In this document: positions 22,577 to 30,069 of the stretch, piece after piece
Layout of the letters: every line of letters begins with the position of its first letter
Position numbering within the stretch: position 1 is the stretch's first letter
NCBI GenBank assembly: GCA_025355005.1
Contig: JANXLV010000175.1
Coordinates: 1-32,031 of the forward strand
Direction: 5' to 3'
Origin: Myxococcales bacterium
Lineage (GTDB): Bacteria > Myxococcota_A > Polyangia > Polyangiales > Polyangiaceae
Length of the DNA stretch: 32,031 nt
The notes under the pieces: model-generated
Seen by the model: the letters and a program-made list of their open reading frames with translations, nothing else
The model's database searches: none
What the model was told of the DNA's origin: nothing
Translations under genes and position numbers: made by a program

Positions 22577-24223
22577 ATGTCATCTTTCGAAGCACGATTC
22601 GGTCCCGGGATCTGGGTCACGGTCGTCATTGCTACCTACAACCGCGCCGATTCGCTCCGGCGCCTGCTTGGTCAGCTGGACACGCAGACGCTGGATCCGG
22701 ATCACTACGAGATCATCGCCGTCGACGACGGCTCGAAGATCGACATGCGTGCGGAGCTCGCGGACGTGAAGACGCGCTGCGACCTGCGCATCGAGCGGCA
22801 AGAGAACGCTGGCGCAGCAGCGGCCCGTCAGCGCGGCGTCACGCTCGCGCGCGGCAAGATCATCGTCGTCATCGACGACGACATGCAGGTCGGCCCGAAG
22901 TACCTCACGAGCCACCTCGAGACTCACACGGGGCCAGACATGGTCGTGCTCGGACGCCTTCGTCCAGACGCGGACCTCTCCGGAATGCCTCTCTACGAAC
23001 GCTACTACGCGCGCGTGATGGGCCGCGCCGGTGATGCCTACGCCTCCGGCAAGGTGCCAGTGCGCGGACACAATCTGTACACGGGCAACGTGTCGTTCGA
23101 TCGCGAGCTGTTCGTTCGCGTCGGCGGCTTCGACCCGGTGTTTCGCGCGCTCGAGGACGAGGAGCTCGGCATCCGCTTCGAGAAGGCGGGCGCACACTTC
23201 GGCTTCGCCGACGCCGCGGAGAGCGTGCACGGCTCCGATCGCACGTCGATGGAGACCTGGATGAACCGCGCCTATCGCGACGGCATCTACCAGACCAAGG
23301 TCGGCAAGAAGCATCCGGACCACCGCGAGTCGAGCCCGTGGCGGCACCTGCCGAACATCAATCCGCTCTCGCGTCCGTTCCTCGCGTTCGGACTGGCCAC
23401 ACCGGGCGCGGCGAGCCTGCTCGCGAAGGCCGCGATCCACACGGCGTCCGCGTTCGACAAGGTCGGCCTCGAGCCCGTTGCGCTTGCTGGCGCCACGCTC
23501 GTATATGGCATCCAGTTCTACCGCGGCGTCCGCAGCGAGACCGGCGGCGCCATGGACGTCGCGCGCGAGTACCGCGAGTTCAAGAAGGGCGTCACGCTGC
23601 TTCGCAGCGGCGCGCGCGGCAACGGGTCAGCATGGAAGGCGCTCATGGAGGCCATCCGCGAGGACAACCACATGATCCGCGTCTACGCGGAGAAGTACGA
23701 CTACCGACTGGAGGAGGGCGCGATCCCGCCGGACGCAACGTCGAAGGAGCTCGTCTCCGACGCGGTCCGCAAGATCGGCTACCAGCTGATGATCGCCTAT
23801 CGCGTGATGCGGTTCATGCGCGACTCCGGGCTCATGCTCGGCGCGCAGTTCATGTCACGCATCATCCGCCACGGCTTCTCCTCCGACATCCACTGGGACG
23901 CAGATCTCTCGCCGGGCATCGTGGTGGTGCACGGCTTTGGACTTGCCATCAGCTACGCCGCGAAGATCGGTCACGGCGCGATCCTCTACCAGAACGTCAC
24001 GCTGGGTTACGGGCTCGACCCGGAGACCAAGGCTCCTGGCGCCCCGGTCATCGAGAAGAACGTGCACATCGGCGTGGGCGCTACGCTGTTCGGACCCATC
24101 GTCGTGGGCGAGGGCACGAAGATCATGGCGAACTGCGTGATCAACCGCAGCGTGCCGCCGCGATCGATCGTGGAAGCTCCCGTCCCGCACGTGGTCGCTC
24201 GGGCCGTCCGCCCCGGCCCGTGA
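22577..24223 (+). CDS. Glycosyltransferase family 2 fused to a CysE-like acetyltransferase
   Basis: The 548-residue protein joins two enzymes. Residues about 12-230 are a GT-A glycosyltransferase: TVVIATYNRADSL, VDDGS (Asp50, Asp51), IDDDMQ (Asp100-102) for nucleotide-sugar and metal binding, TGNVSFDRELFVRVGGFD, and LEDEELGIR (Glu193-Glu195) near the catalytic base. Residues about 230-420 are helical. Residues about 436-540 form a left-handed beta-helix of the serine O-acetyltransferase type: SDIHW (Asp437, His439), VVHGFG (His452) and QNVTLGYG, with Asp437 and His452 matching the catalytic pair of CysE, then IGVGATLFG and the usual loop VPPRSI. No membrane helix is evident. It probably transfers a sugar and acetylates a glycan or lipid; acceptor and donor are unknown. 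A membrane metallophosphoesterase starts 16 bases later. Confidence 0.87.
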   Translation: MSSFEARFGPGIWVTVVIATYNRADSLRRLLGQLDTQTLDPDHYEIIAVDDGSKIDMRAELADVKTRCDLRIERQENAGAAAARQRGVTLARGKIIVVIDDDMQVGPKYLTSHLETHTGPDMVVLGRLRPDADLSGMPLYERYYARVMGRAGDAYASGKVPVRGHNLYTGNVSFDRELFVRVGGFDPVFRALEDEELGIRFEKAGAHFGFADAAESVHGSDRTSMETWMNRAYRDGIYQTKVGKKHPDHRESSPWRHLPNINPLSRPFLAFGLATPGAASLLAKAAIHTASAFDKVGLEPVALAGATLVYGIQFYRGVRSETGGAMDVAREYREFKKGVTLLRSGARGNGSAWKALMEAIREDNHMIRVYAEKYDYRLEEGAIPPDATSKELVSDAVRKIGYQLMIAYRVMRFMRDSGLMLGAQFMSRIIRHGFSSDIHWDADLSPGIVVVHGFGLAISYAAKIGHGAILYQNVTLGYGLDPETKAPGAPVIEKNVHIGVGATLFGPIVVGEGTKIMANCVINRSVPPRSIVEAPVPHVVARAVRPGP

Positions 24224-24239
24224 GCCTGGTGAGCTCCTA

Positions 24240-25418
24240 GTGTGGGCGTTCACCCTGTTCGTTTGCGCTGTCGCATCGCATGCGGTGCTGGTCGCGTGGA
24301 CGCGCACGGTCATCGGGCGCCAGCCGCTGCGAGCGGTTGCTGTCGGGCTCGTCGCGTTCTGCGCGTGTGTTGCCCTCTTCGGACCGCGTGAGAACTTCGG
24401 CTACACGTCGTTCGAGCTGACCATCGTCATGACGGGCGCTGGCCTCTACGTCGCGCTGCTCGTGGCGTTGCGCGTGCTCCCTGCGGCGCGGCGGCGGCTG
24501 TCGTTCCTGGGGAAAAAGAAGGCGAACAAGAAGGCTACGGAGAAGGACAAGGAGAAGGACGAGGCGAAGGAGCGGCCCGGGCGGCGCGAGGCTTTGCTTC
24601 GCATTGGTGGCGGTCTGGCCTGGGGGACGAGCGCTTCTGCGCTGGGATGGGGGATGGCGCGGGGTCGGCACGACTACCACCTGGTGGAGGTCCCGGTGAA
24701 GATCGTGGGGCTGCCGCGCGCGCTCGACGGCTACACCATCGTGCAGATCTCCGACCTTCACATCGGCGAGTGGGTGGGTGAGGCGGACATCGCGCGCGGA
24801 CTCGAGATGGTGACGCGGGCGCGCGGCGATCTTCTCGCCGTCACGGGCGATCTCGTCGACTTCGACGAGCACCTCGCGCCGATGATCGCCGAGCGCATCG
24901 CGCGCATCGCGCCACGCGATGGTGTCGTGGGCATCCTGGGCAACCACGACTACTACTCGGACGCGGCCTCGGTGCGCTCGGCGCTCAGCGCTGCAGGTGT
25001 CGACATGCTGGTCAACGAGCGGCGCATCATGCGCGCGCGTGACGGCGGCGGCTTCGCGTTGATCGGGCTGGATGACTACTACGGCCTTCGCTATGGCGCG
25101 CGCGGCCCGGACCTCGCGGGTACGCTCGCGAAGCTCACCGATGCCGCGAAGGATCTGCCGCGCATCCTCCTCGCGCATCAGCCGCGTCAGTTCGACGAAT
25201 CCGCGGGCCAGGTCGCGCTGCAGCTCAGCGGCCACACGCATGGATTGCAGATGAACTTCGCCGCCGTGGTCGGGCGCATGGCGCAGAGGTATGTCGCCGG
25301 GCGCTACGAGAAAAATGGCTCTGTCCTGTGGGTAAATAGCGGCTTCGGTGTCACGGGCCCGCCGTCGCGCGTCGGCGTCCCGCCCGAGATCACGAAAATT
25401 GTGCTGGTCGCGGCCTGA
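24240..25418 (+). CDS. Membrane-anchored metallophosphoesterase (YkuE-like)
   Basis: This 392-residue protein begins at GTG 24240. The first 80 residues contain three hydrophobic segments (about 4-20, 32-48, 59-80). A very basic Lys/Glu-rich linker follows (about 91-113), then RREALLRIGG and a fourth hydrophobic segment (about 122-140). The twin arginine before this segment resembles a Tat signal placed internally. From about 150 the catalytic domain carries SDLHIG (Asp172, His174), GDLVD (Asp204, Asp207), GNHD (Asn235, His236), LLAHQP and SGHTHG, the pattern of YkuE-type metallophosphoesterases, some of which are Tat-exported. The charged linker should stay in the cytoplasm and the active site should face the periplasm. 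The natural substrate is unknown. It sits 16 bases after the glycosyltransferase fusion gene. Confidence 0.83.
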   Translation: MWAFTLFVCAVASHAVLVAWTRTVIGRQPLRAVAVGLVAFCACVALFGPRENFGYTSFELTIVMTGAGLYVALLVALRVLPAARRRLSFLGKKKANKKATEKDKEKDEAKERPGRREALLRIGGGLAWGTSASALGWGMARGRHDYHLVEVPVKIVGLPRALDGYTIVQISDLHIGEWVGEADIARGLEMVTRARGDLLAVTGDLVDFDEHLAPMIAERIARIAPRDGVVGILGNHDYYSDAASVRSALSAAGVDMLVNERRIMRARDGGGFALIGLDDYYGLRYGARGPDLAGTLAKLTDAAKDLPRILLAHQPRQFDESAGQVALQLSGHTHGLQMNFAAVVGRMAQRYVAGRYEKNGSVLWVNSGFGVTGPPSRVGVPPEITKIVLVAA

Positions 25419-25450
25419 CTTTCTTGACCGCGCGCGCGCGCCGAGTTCGC

Positions 25451-25456
25451 TATCAT
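25451..25456 (+). promoter_or_regulatory. Candidate -10 element of a leaderless start
   Basis: TATCAT ends 8 bases before the ATG at 25465 and no Shine-Dalgarno sequence is present. TTGACC at 25424-25429 looks like a -35 box but the spacer would be 21 bases, longer than usual. Confidence 0.35.
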
Positions 25457-25464
25457 CGACAGCG

Positions 25465-26340
25465 ATGGACGTTCAAAGTGCAATCGCTCTCGCAACCCGT
25501 GCACGCGGCAAGGCCAAGCGCATGCTCCTGCGCGCGCCGATGGTCAAACAGGTCGCCGACACCAGGTACTTCGCCGCGCTCGGCCGCCACGCCGGTGAGC
25601 TGCCGTGGCTCGATCACGATCGCTTCTCCGTGGTGACGGACCTCCGCAAGGACTGGTTCGCCAAGCGCGATGGTAGCAAGCTGCTCCCCGCCGCCGTGCT
25701 GAAGAGCGCGGGCGTCTTCGTCGAGCAGCTGAAGGCAGACACATCGGACAGGAGCTGCGTGCGCATCACGCCCGAGCAGCTCGCGGATGATGCCACGCTC
25801 TTCTCGTGGGGCCTCTGTGACGAGAACCTGGATCTCGCGGAGTGCTACATCGGCCTGCCCGTCCACTTTCTCGGCGTGGAGGTGAAGCGCGAGCGCCCCG
25901 ACGGCCAGGCGACCGACGTCCGTCAGTGGCACATCGACGTGGAGGACCGCCGGATGATGAAGATCATCTCGTACCTCAGCGACGTCGACAGCACGTGCGG
26001 CCCGTTCAACTATCTGGATCGCCCCACCACTGGCCGCGCGGTTCGCAATCTCAACTACTGGTCCGGCTTCGTGCCAGACGCGAACATGAACAGCGCGGTC
26101 CCGCAGGGCGAATGGACACAGGCGCTCGGACCGCGCCTCACCACGGTCTTCGTGGACACGTGCCGCCTCTTCCACCGCGCCATGCCGCCCTCGAAGGTGG
26201 ATCGCTACTCGATGACGTTCTCGTACTCGAGCACCACGCCGTTCCAGGTCTTCCCCGAGTTCATGCAGAACCGGAAGACCATGATGCGCCTGCGCGACAA
26301 GCTGACTCCGCGCCAGCGCACCGCTTCCATGATGGATTGA
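25465..26340 (+). CDS. PhyH-like Fe(II)/2-oxoglutarate-dependent dioxygenase
   Basis: The 291-residue protein has the facial triad of phytanoyl-CoA dioxygenase-type enzymes: His156 and Asp158 in QWHIDVED, and His237 in CRLFHRAMPP, followed ten residues on by Arg247 (VDRYSMTFSYSS), the likely 2-oxoglutarate anchor. YLSDVDSTCGPFNYLD between them matches the family's central strands. It would hydroxylate a small molecule or a lipid-linked substrate, which cannot be named. It has no signal peptide and should be cytoplasmic. The ATG at 25465 is chosen although the frame is open upstream, because the upstream part overlaps the phosphoesterase gene and a -10-like TATCAT sits just before this ATG. 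With the two genes before it, it may form a glycan- or lipid-tailoring group. Confidence 0.8.
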   Translation: MDVQSAIALATRARGKAKRMLLRAPMVKQVADTRYFAALGRHAGELPWLDHDRFSVVTDLRKDWFAKRDGSKLLPAAVLKSAGVFVEQLKADTSDRSCVRITPEQLADDATLFSWGLCDENLDLAECYIGLPVHFLGVEVKRERPDGQATDVRQWHIDVEDRRMMKIISYLSDVDSTCGPFNYLDRPTTGRAVRNLNYWSGFVPDANMNSAVPQGEWTQALGPRLTTVFVDTCRLFHRAMPPSKVDRYSMTFSYSSTTPFQVFPEFMQNRKTMMRLRDKLTPRQRTASMMD

Positions 26341-26342
26341 GC

Positions 26343-26356
26343 TAGACTGTCAGTCT
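26343..26356 (+). promoter_or_regulatory. -10-like hexamer overlapped by a perfect inverted repeat
   Basis: TAGACT (26343-26348) ends 9 bases before the ATG at 26358. The perfect inverted repeat AGACTG-T-CAGTCT (26344-26356) covers this hexamer and the expected transcript start, and ends one base before the ATG. No Shine-Dalgarno sequence is present. This is the layout expected for an operator over a leaderless promoter; the function is inferred. Confidence 0.4.
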
Positions 26357-26357
26357 G

Positions 26358-27344
26358 ATGCAGATCTCACTTCGTGTTGGGGCGCTTGCGGCGGTCGTGC
26401 TCGTGCTCGGCGTGGCGCTCGCCGTCGCGTGCGGCTCCTCGAGTGATCTCGGCGGCTCGGGCTTGTCGGACGCTAGCGGCAACAACGGCGAGGGCTCCAT
26501 CTTGCCGGGCACCGGTGGCGACGGCGCCAGCGACGGCAAGGATTCTAGCTCCCAGTCGCAAGGAGATGCCGCGCCATCCGTGGGGTGCGGCGCTGCGGGC
26601 GCGAAGACCGGGTACCTCGGGCAGCAGTCTCTCTCGCTCAATGGCTCGCCGCGTTCGTACGCGCTCTTCGTGGGCGACAAGTACGACGGCAAGAAGGCGC
26701 TGCCGCTCGTGTTCTCGTTCCACGGCGACGGCGGCAACGGCGCTGGCATGCGCAAGACGGTGGACCTCGAGACACAAGCCGCCGGCAACGCGATCTTCGT
26801 CTACCCCGACGGTCCCAACCAGACCTGGGATCTGGAGACACCGCCTGCGATGAACCTGGACTACCAGTTCTTCGACGCGATGGTGACCGAGCTCGAGTCC
26901 AAGCTCTGCGTCGACAAGTCGAAGGTCTTCGTCTTCGGCTTCAGCCGCGGTGGCTTCTTCGTGAACCAGCTTGGCTGCTTCCGCGGCACCACGGTGCGCG
27001 CGATCTCGGCGCACTCGGGCGGCGGCCCCTACTCCAACAATGCGGCCGACTTCGACATGAACGGCTTCTTCCACTGCACCACGCCGCCAGTCGCCGCGCT
27101 CATCATCCATGGTCAGGCGGACTCCGTCGTGCCGATCGCAGGTGGCGGACAGAAGTCGCGCGATCACTGGCAGATCGCGAACACCTGCCAGACGACCACC
27201 ACCGCGTACACGCCCTCGCCGTGCGTGTCTTACAACACATGTGCGGCCGATCATCCGGTGGTCTGGTGCGCGATCCCGGGGCTCGATCACGCGCCGTGGA
27301 CCAGCGCAGCATCCACCACGTGGAGCTTCTTCACCGGTCTGTAA
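26358..27344 (+). CDS. Secreted esterase of the PHB depolymerase/feruloyl esterase type, lipoprotein
   Basis: This 328-residue protein starts with a lipoprotein signal (lipobox AVAC, Cys25), then a Gly/Ser/Asp linker to about residue 75. The alpha/beta-hydrolase domain shows an oxyanion HG (FSFHGDGGNG, His122), the nucleophile elbow GFSRGG (Ser196), Asp255 in HGQADSVVP and His311 in GLDHAPW, so the catalytic triad is complete. This layout fits the polyhydroxybutyrate depolymerase/LpqC/feruloyl esterase family, which cuts ester bonds in polymers or plant-wall esters. Several Cys near the end (CQTT, CVSY, CAAD, WCAI) may form disulfides, which suits an exported enzyme. The true substrate is unknown. 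It starts 17 bases after the dioxygenase but appears to have its own promoter. Confidence 0.85.
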   Translation: MQISLRVGALAAVVLVLGVALAVACGSSSDLGGSGLSDASGNNGEGSILPGTGGDGASDGKDSSSQSQGDAAPSVGCGAAGAKTGYLGQQSLSLNGSPRSYALFVGDKYDGKKALPLVFSFHGDGGNGAGMRKTVDLETQAAGNAIFVYPDGPNQTWDLETPPAMNLDYQFFDAMVTELESKLCVDKSKVFVFGFSRGGFFVNQLGCFRGTTVRAISAHSGGGPYSNNAADFDMNGFFHCTTPPVAALIIHGQADSVVPIAGGGQKSRDHWQIANTCQTTTTAYTPSPCVSYNTCAADHPVVWCAIPGLDHAPWTSAASTTWSFFTGL

Positions 27345-27396
27345 GCTCACTCCCGACATCCAGCCCAAGCCCGACCTGGAAGCCCAGCTCGACCTT

Positions 27397-27418
27397 CTCG
27401 ACTTCGGCGCCGGTCGAG
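27397..27418 (+). terminator. Inverted repeat in the gap after the esterase gene
   Basis: CTCGAC (27397-27402) pairs with GTCGAG (27413-27418) around TTCGGCGCCG, itself partly self-complementary. It lies about 50 bases after the esterase stop and lacks a U-tract. It may be a terminator or part of the next gene's leader. Confidence 0.3.
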
Positions 27419-27420
27419 AT

Positions 27421-27433
27421 AGCGTTTAACGCT
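27421..27433 (+). promoter_or_regulatory. Perfect 6-1-6 inverted repeat abutting a Shine-Dalgarno sequence
   Basis: AGCGTT-T-AACGCT is a perfect inverted repeat with a single central T. The GGGAGG ribosome site of the fibro-slime gene begins at the next base. The arrangement resembles the 13-bp repeat at 26344-26356 before the neighbouring lipoprotein gene. Confidence 0.4.
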
Positions 27434-27447
27434 GGGAGGTCTTCGCC

Positions 27448-30060
27448 ATGCGTAAGCTTTGGCTCGGGGTGTTCGTCGGCCTTGGCGTGTCGGTGGCGGT
27501 CGCTTGCGGAGGCGGCGACGGTAGCTCCTTCGGCGGCGGTGGCGACGTCGACGGGTCGGCCGATGACTCCGCTGCGAGCGGGACGTTCGGGAAGAGCGAC
27601 TCTGGAAGCCACGACGGCGGGGCGATCAACTGCAATGCCGACGCGAATGGGAGCGTGGATCCCGCCTGTTTCCCGCCCGGCGTGTGCGGCGACGGCAAGC
27701 CCGGACTCGGTGAGGCGTGCGACGACGGCAACAAGACCAACGCAGACGGCTGCTCGTCGATCTGCCAGGTAGAGGCCCCGTACTGGGCATGCACGTGGGG
27801 TCAGTCCTGCGTCGACGTGCGTGACTGCGCAGCGCTCGCGGATGCAGGCAAGGACAGCGGTTCTTGCGTGGTGAGCGCGAAGGCGCCGCTCTGTGGTGAC
27901 GGCATCCTCGACATGGGTGAGGTCTGCGACGACGGCAATCCAAACGGCGGGGATGGCTGCGCCGCGGATTGCAAGACGGTGGAAGCGAACTACGTGTGCC
28001 CCACGCCCAACAAGGCTTGCGTCTACACCGTGGTGTGCGGCGACGGAAAGATCCAGGGCCTGGAGACCTGCGACGACGGCAACAAGGCGGGCGGCGATGG
28101 CTGCTCCGGGACGAACGCGAACCCGATGCTGTCGTGTCAGCTAGAAGCGGGCTGGGTGTGCCCCGTGGCTGGCGGGCGCTGCAACGCGAAGCTCTGTGGC
28201 GACGGGATCCGTGCCGGAAACGAGGAGTGCGACGACGGCGCGAACGCTCCTGCCGACGGATGCAGCCCCACCTGCACCCTGGAGCCGGGCTTCGCATGCC
28301 TCGTTCCTGCGGGCGGCAAGTCCGTGTGTCACGCGACGACCTGCGGCGACGGGGTGAAGGAAGGCTTCGAGCAGTGCGACGACAACAATCTGATCCCCTA
28401 CGACGGTTGCTCGCCCACGTGCAGCGTCGAGCCCACCTGCGCGGGCGGCGCATGCACGGCGCTCTGCGGTGACGGCATCAAGTTCCCCACGGAGCAGTGC
28501 GACGACGGCAACACGCGCAGCGGCGACGGCTGCAGCGCGGCGTGCTTGAAGGAGGCAGGCTTCACGTGCGTGGACAAGACCCAGCCTCCACCGTCGAGCC
28601 TCACGATCCCGATCCTCTATCGCGACTTCCGCTACTCGGGCACCGCGAACGGGCATCCGGACTTCCAGGTGAACAGCTACATCAACGGCGTCGTCACGGG
28701 CCTCACGAAGCCGAATCTGGGCAGCGACGGAAAGCCCGTCTTCCTTTCTGCCGCGGGCTCGGGCGGCGCAAATTCGCTCACCGACGCTGCGTCTTACTGC
28801 TGGTGGTACCACGAGAAATCCACGGCGCTCTCGCCCGACTGCGGCGCGGTCGGCACCACGAATCCCTACGACAAGCTCGTGTATCTGGATGCGCTCGCCA
28901 GCCCGACGACGCTCACGTTGAACGAGCTCGCACCAGGCTCTGGCATCTACCAGTACAACAACCAGACGTTCTATCCACTGAATGGGCTTGGCTGGAACGC
29001 AGGCGCTTCGCCGCAGACGGACGGCGACTGCAACGTGGGCGGCTCGCAGAACTTCGGATTCACGAGCGAGCTGCACTACCAGTTCACGTACAAGGGCAGC
29101 GGCATGGAGAAGTTCGACTTCACCGGTGACGACGACGTCTGGGTCTTCATCAACGGCGTGCTCGCTGTCGACATCGGCGGCGTGCACTCGGCCGCGAGCG
29201 GCAGCGTGACGCTGGGCGCCGTGGTCGCACCGGCCATGAATCCAGTGCCGAACCCGTATAACCTCACGGTCGGCGGCATGTACGACATCTCCATGTTCCA
29301 GGCCGAGCGCCACACGTGCGCATCCACGTACCAGCTCACGCTCAGCGGGTTCGATCACGTGGTCACCACGTGCGACCCCATCTGCGGCGACGGCAAGCTC
29401 GAAGGCGGCGAGGTCTGCGACGACGGCGTCAACGACGGCACCTACGGTCACTGCCTGCCGGACTGCAGCGGACGCGGCCACTACTGCGGCGACGCATCCA
29501 CGGAGATGCCGCCAGAGGTCTGCGACGACGGCGCGAACCTCACGCTCTGGACGCCCTCCTCCGTGACGAGCTCGTGCAGTCCTGGCTGCGTGAAGCCCGC
29601 GTACTGTGGCGACGCCACCGTCCAGGGAACGTACGGTGAGAAGTGCGACCTGGGCGCCGCCATGAACGTCGGCGCGTACAACGGCTGCAACGCAAACTGC
29701 ACAACGGGCCCGCACTGCGGCGACGGGATGGTGCAGATGGCGAATGGGGAGACGTGCGACAACGGCTTCAACGTGTCCTCGTACGCAAAGCATCCGACCG
29801 CGAGCGACTGCGCCCCGGGCTGCAAACAGCCGCGTTACTGCGGTGACGGCGTGCTCGATTACCCGCAGGAGCAGTGCGACAACGGCGCTTCGAATGCCAA
29901 CAACGGCGTCTACAACGGGTGCACGACGGACTGCGTGCTGGGGCCTCACTGCGGAGACCACGTCGTGCAGGTGTCCGCAGGAGAGCAGTGCGACGACGGC
30001 AATCGCATCAACGGCGACGGCTGCTCCGCGGCATGCCTCAAAGAAGGCGGCGTGAAGTAG
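27448..30060 (+). CDS. Fibro-slime domain lipoprotein with twelve DUF4215-like Cys-rich repeats
   Basis: The 870-residue protein has a lipoprotein signal (lipobox AVAC, Cys20) and a Gly/Asp/Ser-rich linker. Six Cys-rich units of the C-G-D-G-x(5-7)-E-x-C-D-D-G-N-x(3-4)-D-G-C type follow (about residues 80-375). A fibro-slime domain occupies about 385-640; FDFTGDDDVWVFINGVLAVDIGG (read as FDFTGDDDVWVF then INGVLAVDIGG) is its calcium-site core, also shared with PA14 domains. Six more Cys-rich units follow to the C-terminus, several with altered spacing or with C-D-N-G in place of C-D-D-G. Both domain types occur in secreted myxobacterial proteins and fibro-slime domains in slime-mould spore and matrix proteins. 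A surface adhesin or matrix component is the likely role. A GGGAGG ribosome site precedes the ATG. Confidence 0.88.
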   Translation: MRKLWLGVFVGLGVSVAVACGGGDGSSFGGGGDVDGSADDSAASGTFGKSDSGSHDGGAINCNADANGSVDPACFPPGVCGDGKPGLGEACDDGNKTNADGCSSICQVEAPYWACTWGQSCVDVRDCAALADAGKDSGSCVVSAKAPLCGDGILDMGEVCDDGNPNGGDGCAADCKTVEANYVCPTPNKACVYTVVCGDGKIQGLETCDDGNKAGGDGCSGTNANPMLSCQLEAGWVCPVAGGRCNAKLCGDGIRAGNEECDDGANAPADGCSPTCTLEPGFACLVPAGGKSVCHATTCGDGVKEGFEQCDDNNLIPYDGCSPTCSVEPTCAGGACTALCGDGIKFPTEQCDDGNTRSGDGCSAACLKEAGFTCVDKTQPPPSSLTIPILYRDFRYSGTANGHPDFQVNSYINGVVTGLTKPNLGSDGKPVFLSAAGSGGANSLTDAASYCWWYHEKSTALSPDCGAVGTTNPYDKLVYLDALASPTTLTLNELAPGSGIYQYNNQTFYPLNGLGWNAGASPQTDGDCNVGGSQNFGFTSELHYQFTYKGSGMEKFDFTGDDDVWVFINGVLAVDIGGVHSAASGSVTLGAVVAPAMNPVPNPYNLTVGGMYDISMFQAERHTCASTYQLTLSGFDHVVTTCDPICGDGKLEGGEVCDDGVNDGTYGHCLPDCSGRGHYCGDASTEMPPEVCDDGANLTLWTPSSVTSSCSPGCVKPAYCGDATVQGTYGEKCDLGAAMNVGAYNGCNANCTTGPHCGDGMVQMANGETCDNGFNVSSYAKHPTASDCAPGCKQPRYCGDGVLDYPQEQCDNGASNANNGVYNGCTTDCVLGPHCGDHVVQVSAGEQCDDGNRINGDGCSAACLKEGGVK

Positions 30061-30063
30061 TCT
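30058..30063 (+). promoter_or_regulatory. Candidate -10 element of a leaderless start
   Basis: TAGTCT ends 6 bases before the cyclase ATG at 30070, and there is no Shine-Dalgarno sequence. Its first three bases are the stop codon of the fibro-slime gene, so the match may be partly accidental. Confidence 0.22.
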
Positions 30064-30069
30064 CTGCCA

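Noticed and set aside
27680..28560. Regularly spaced similar segments that could suggest a CRISPR array
   Set aside because: They are in-frame coding repeats (C-G-D-G units) with diverged DNA and no short identical repeats with unique spacers.
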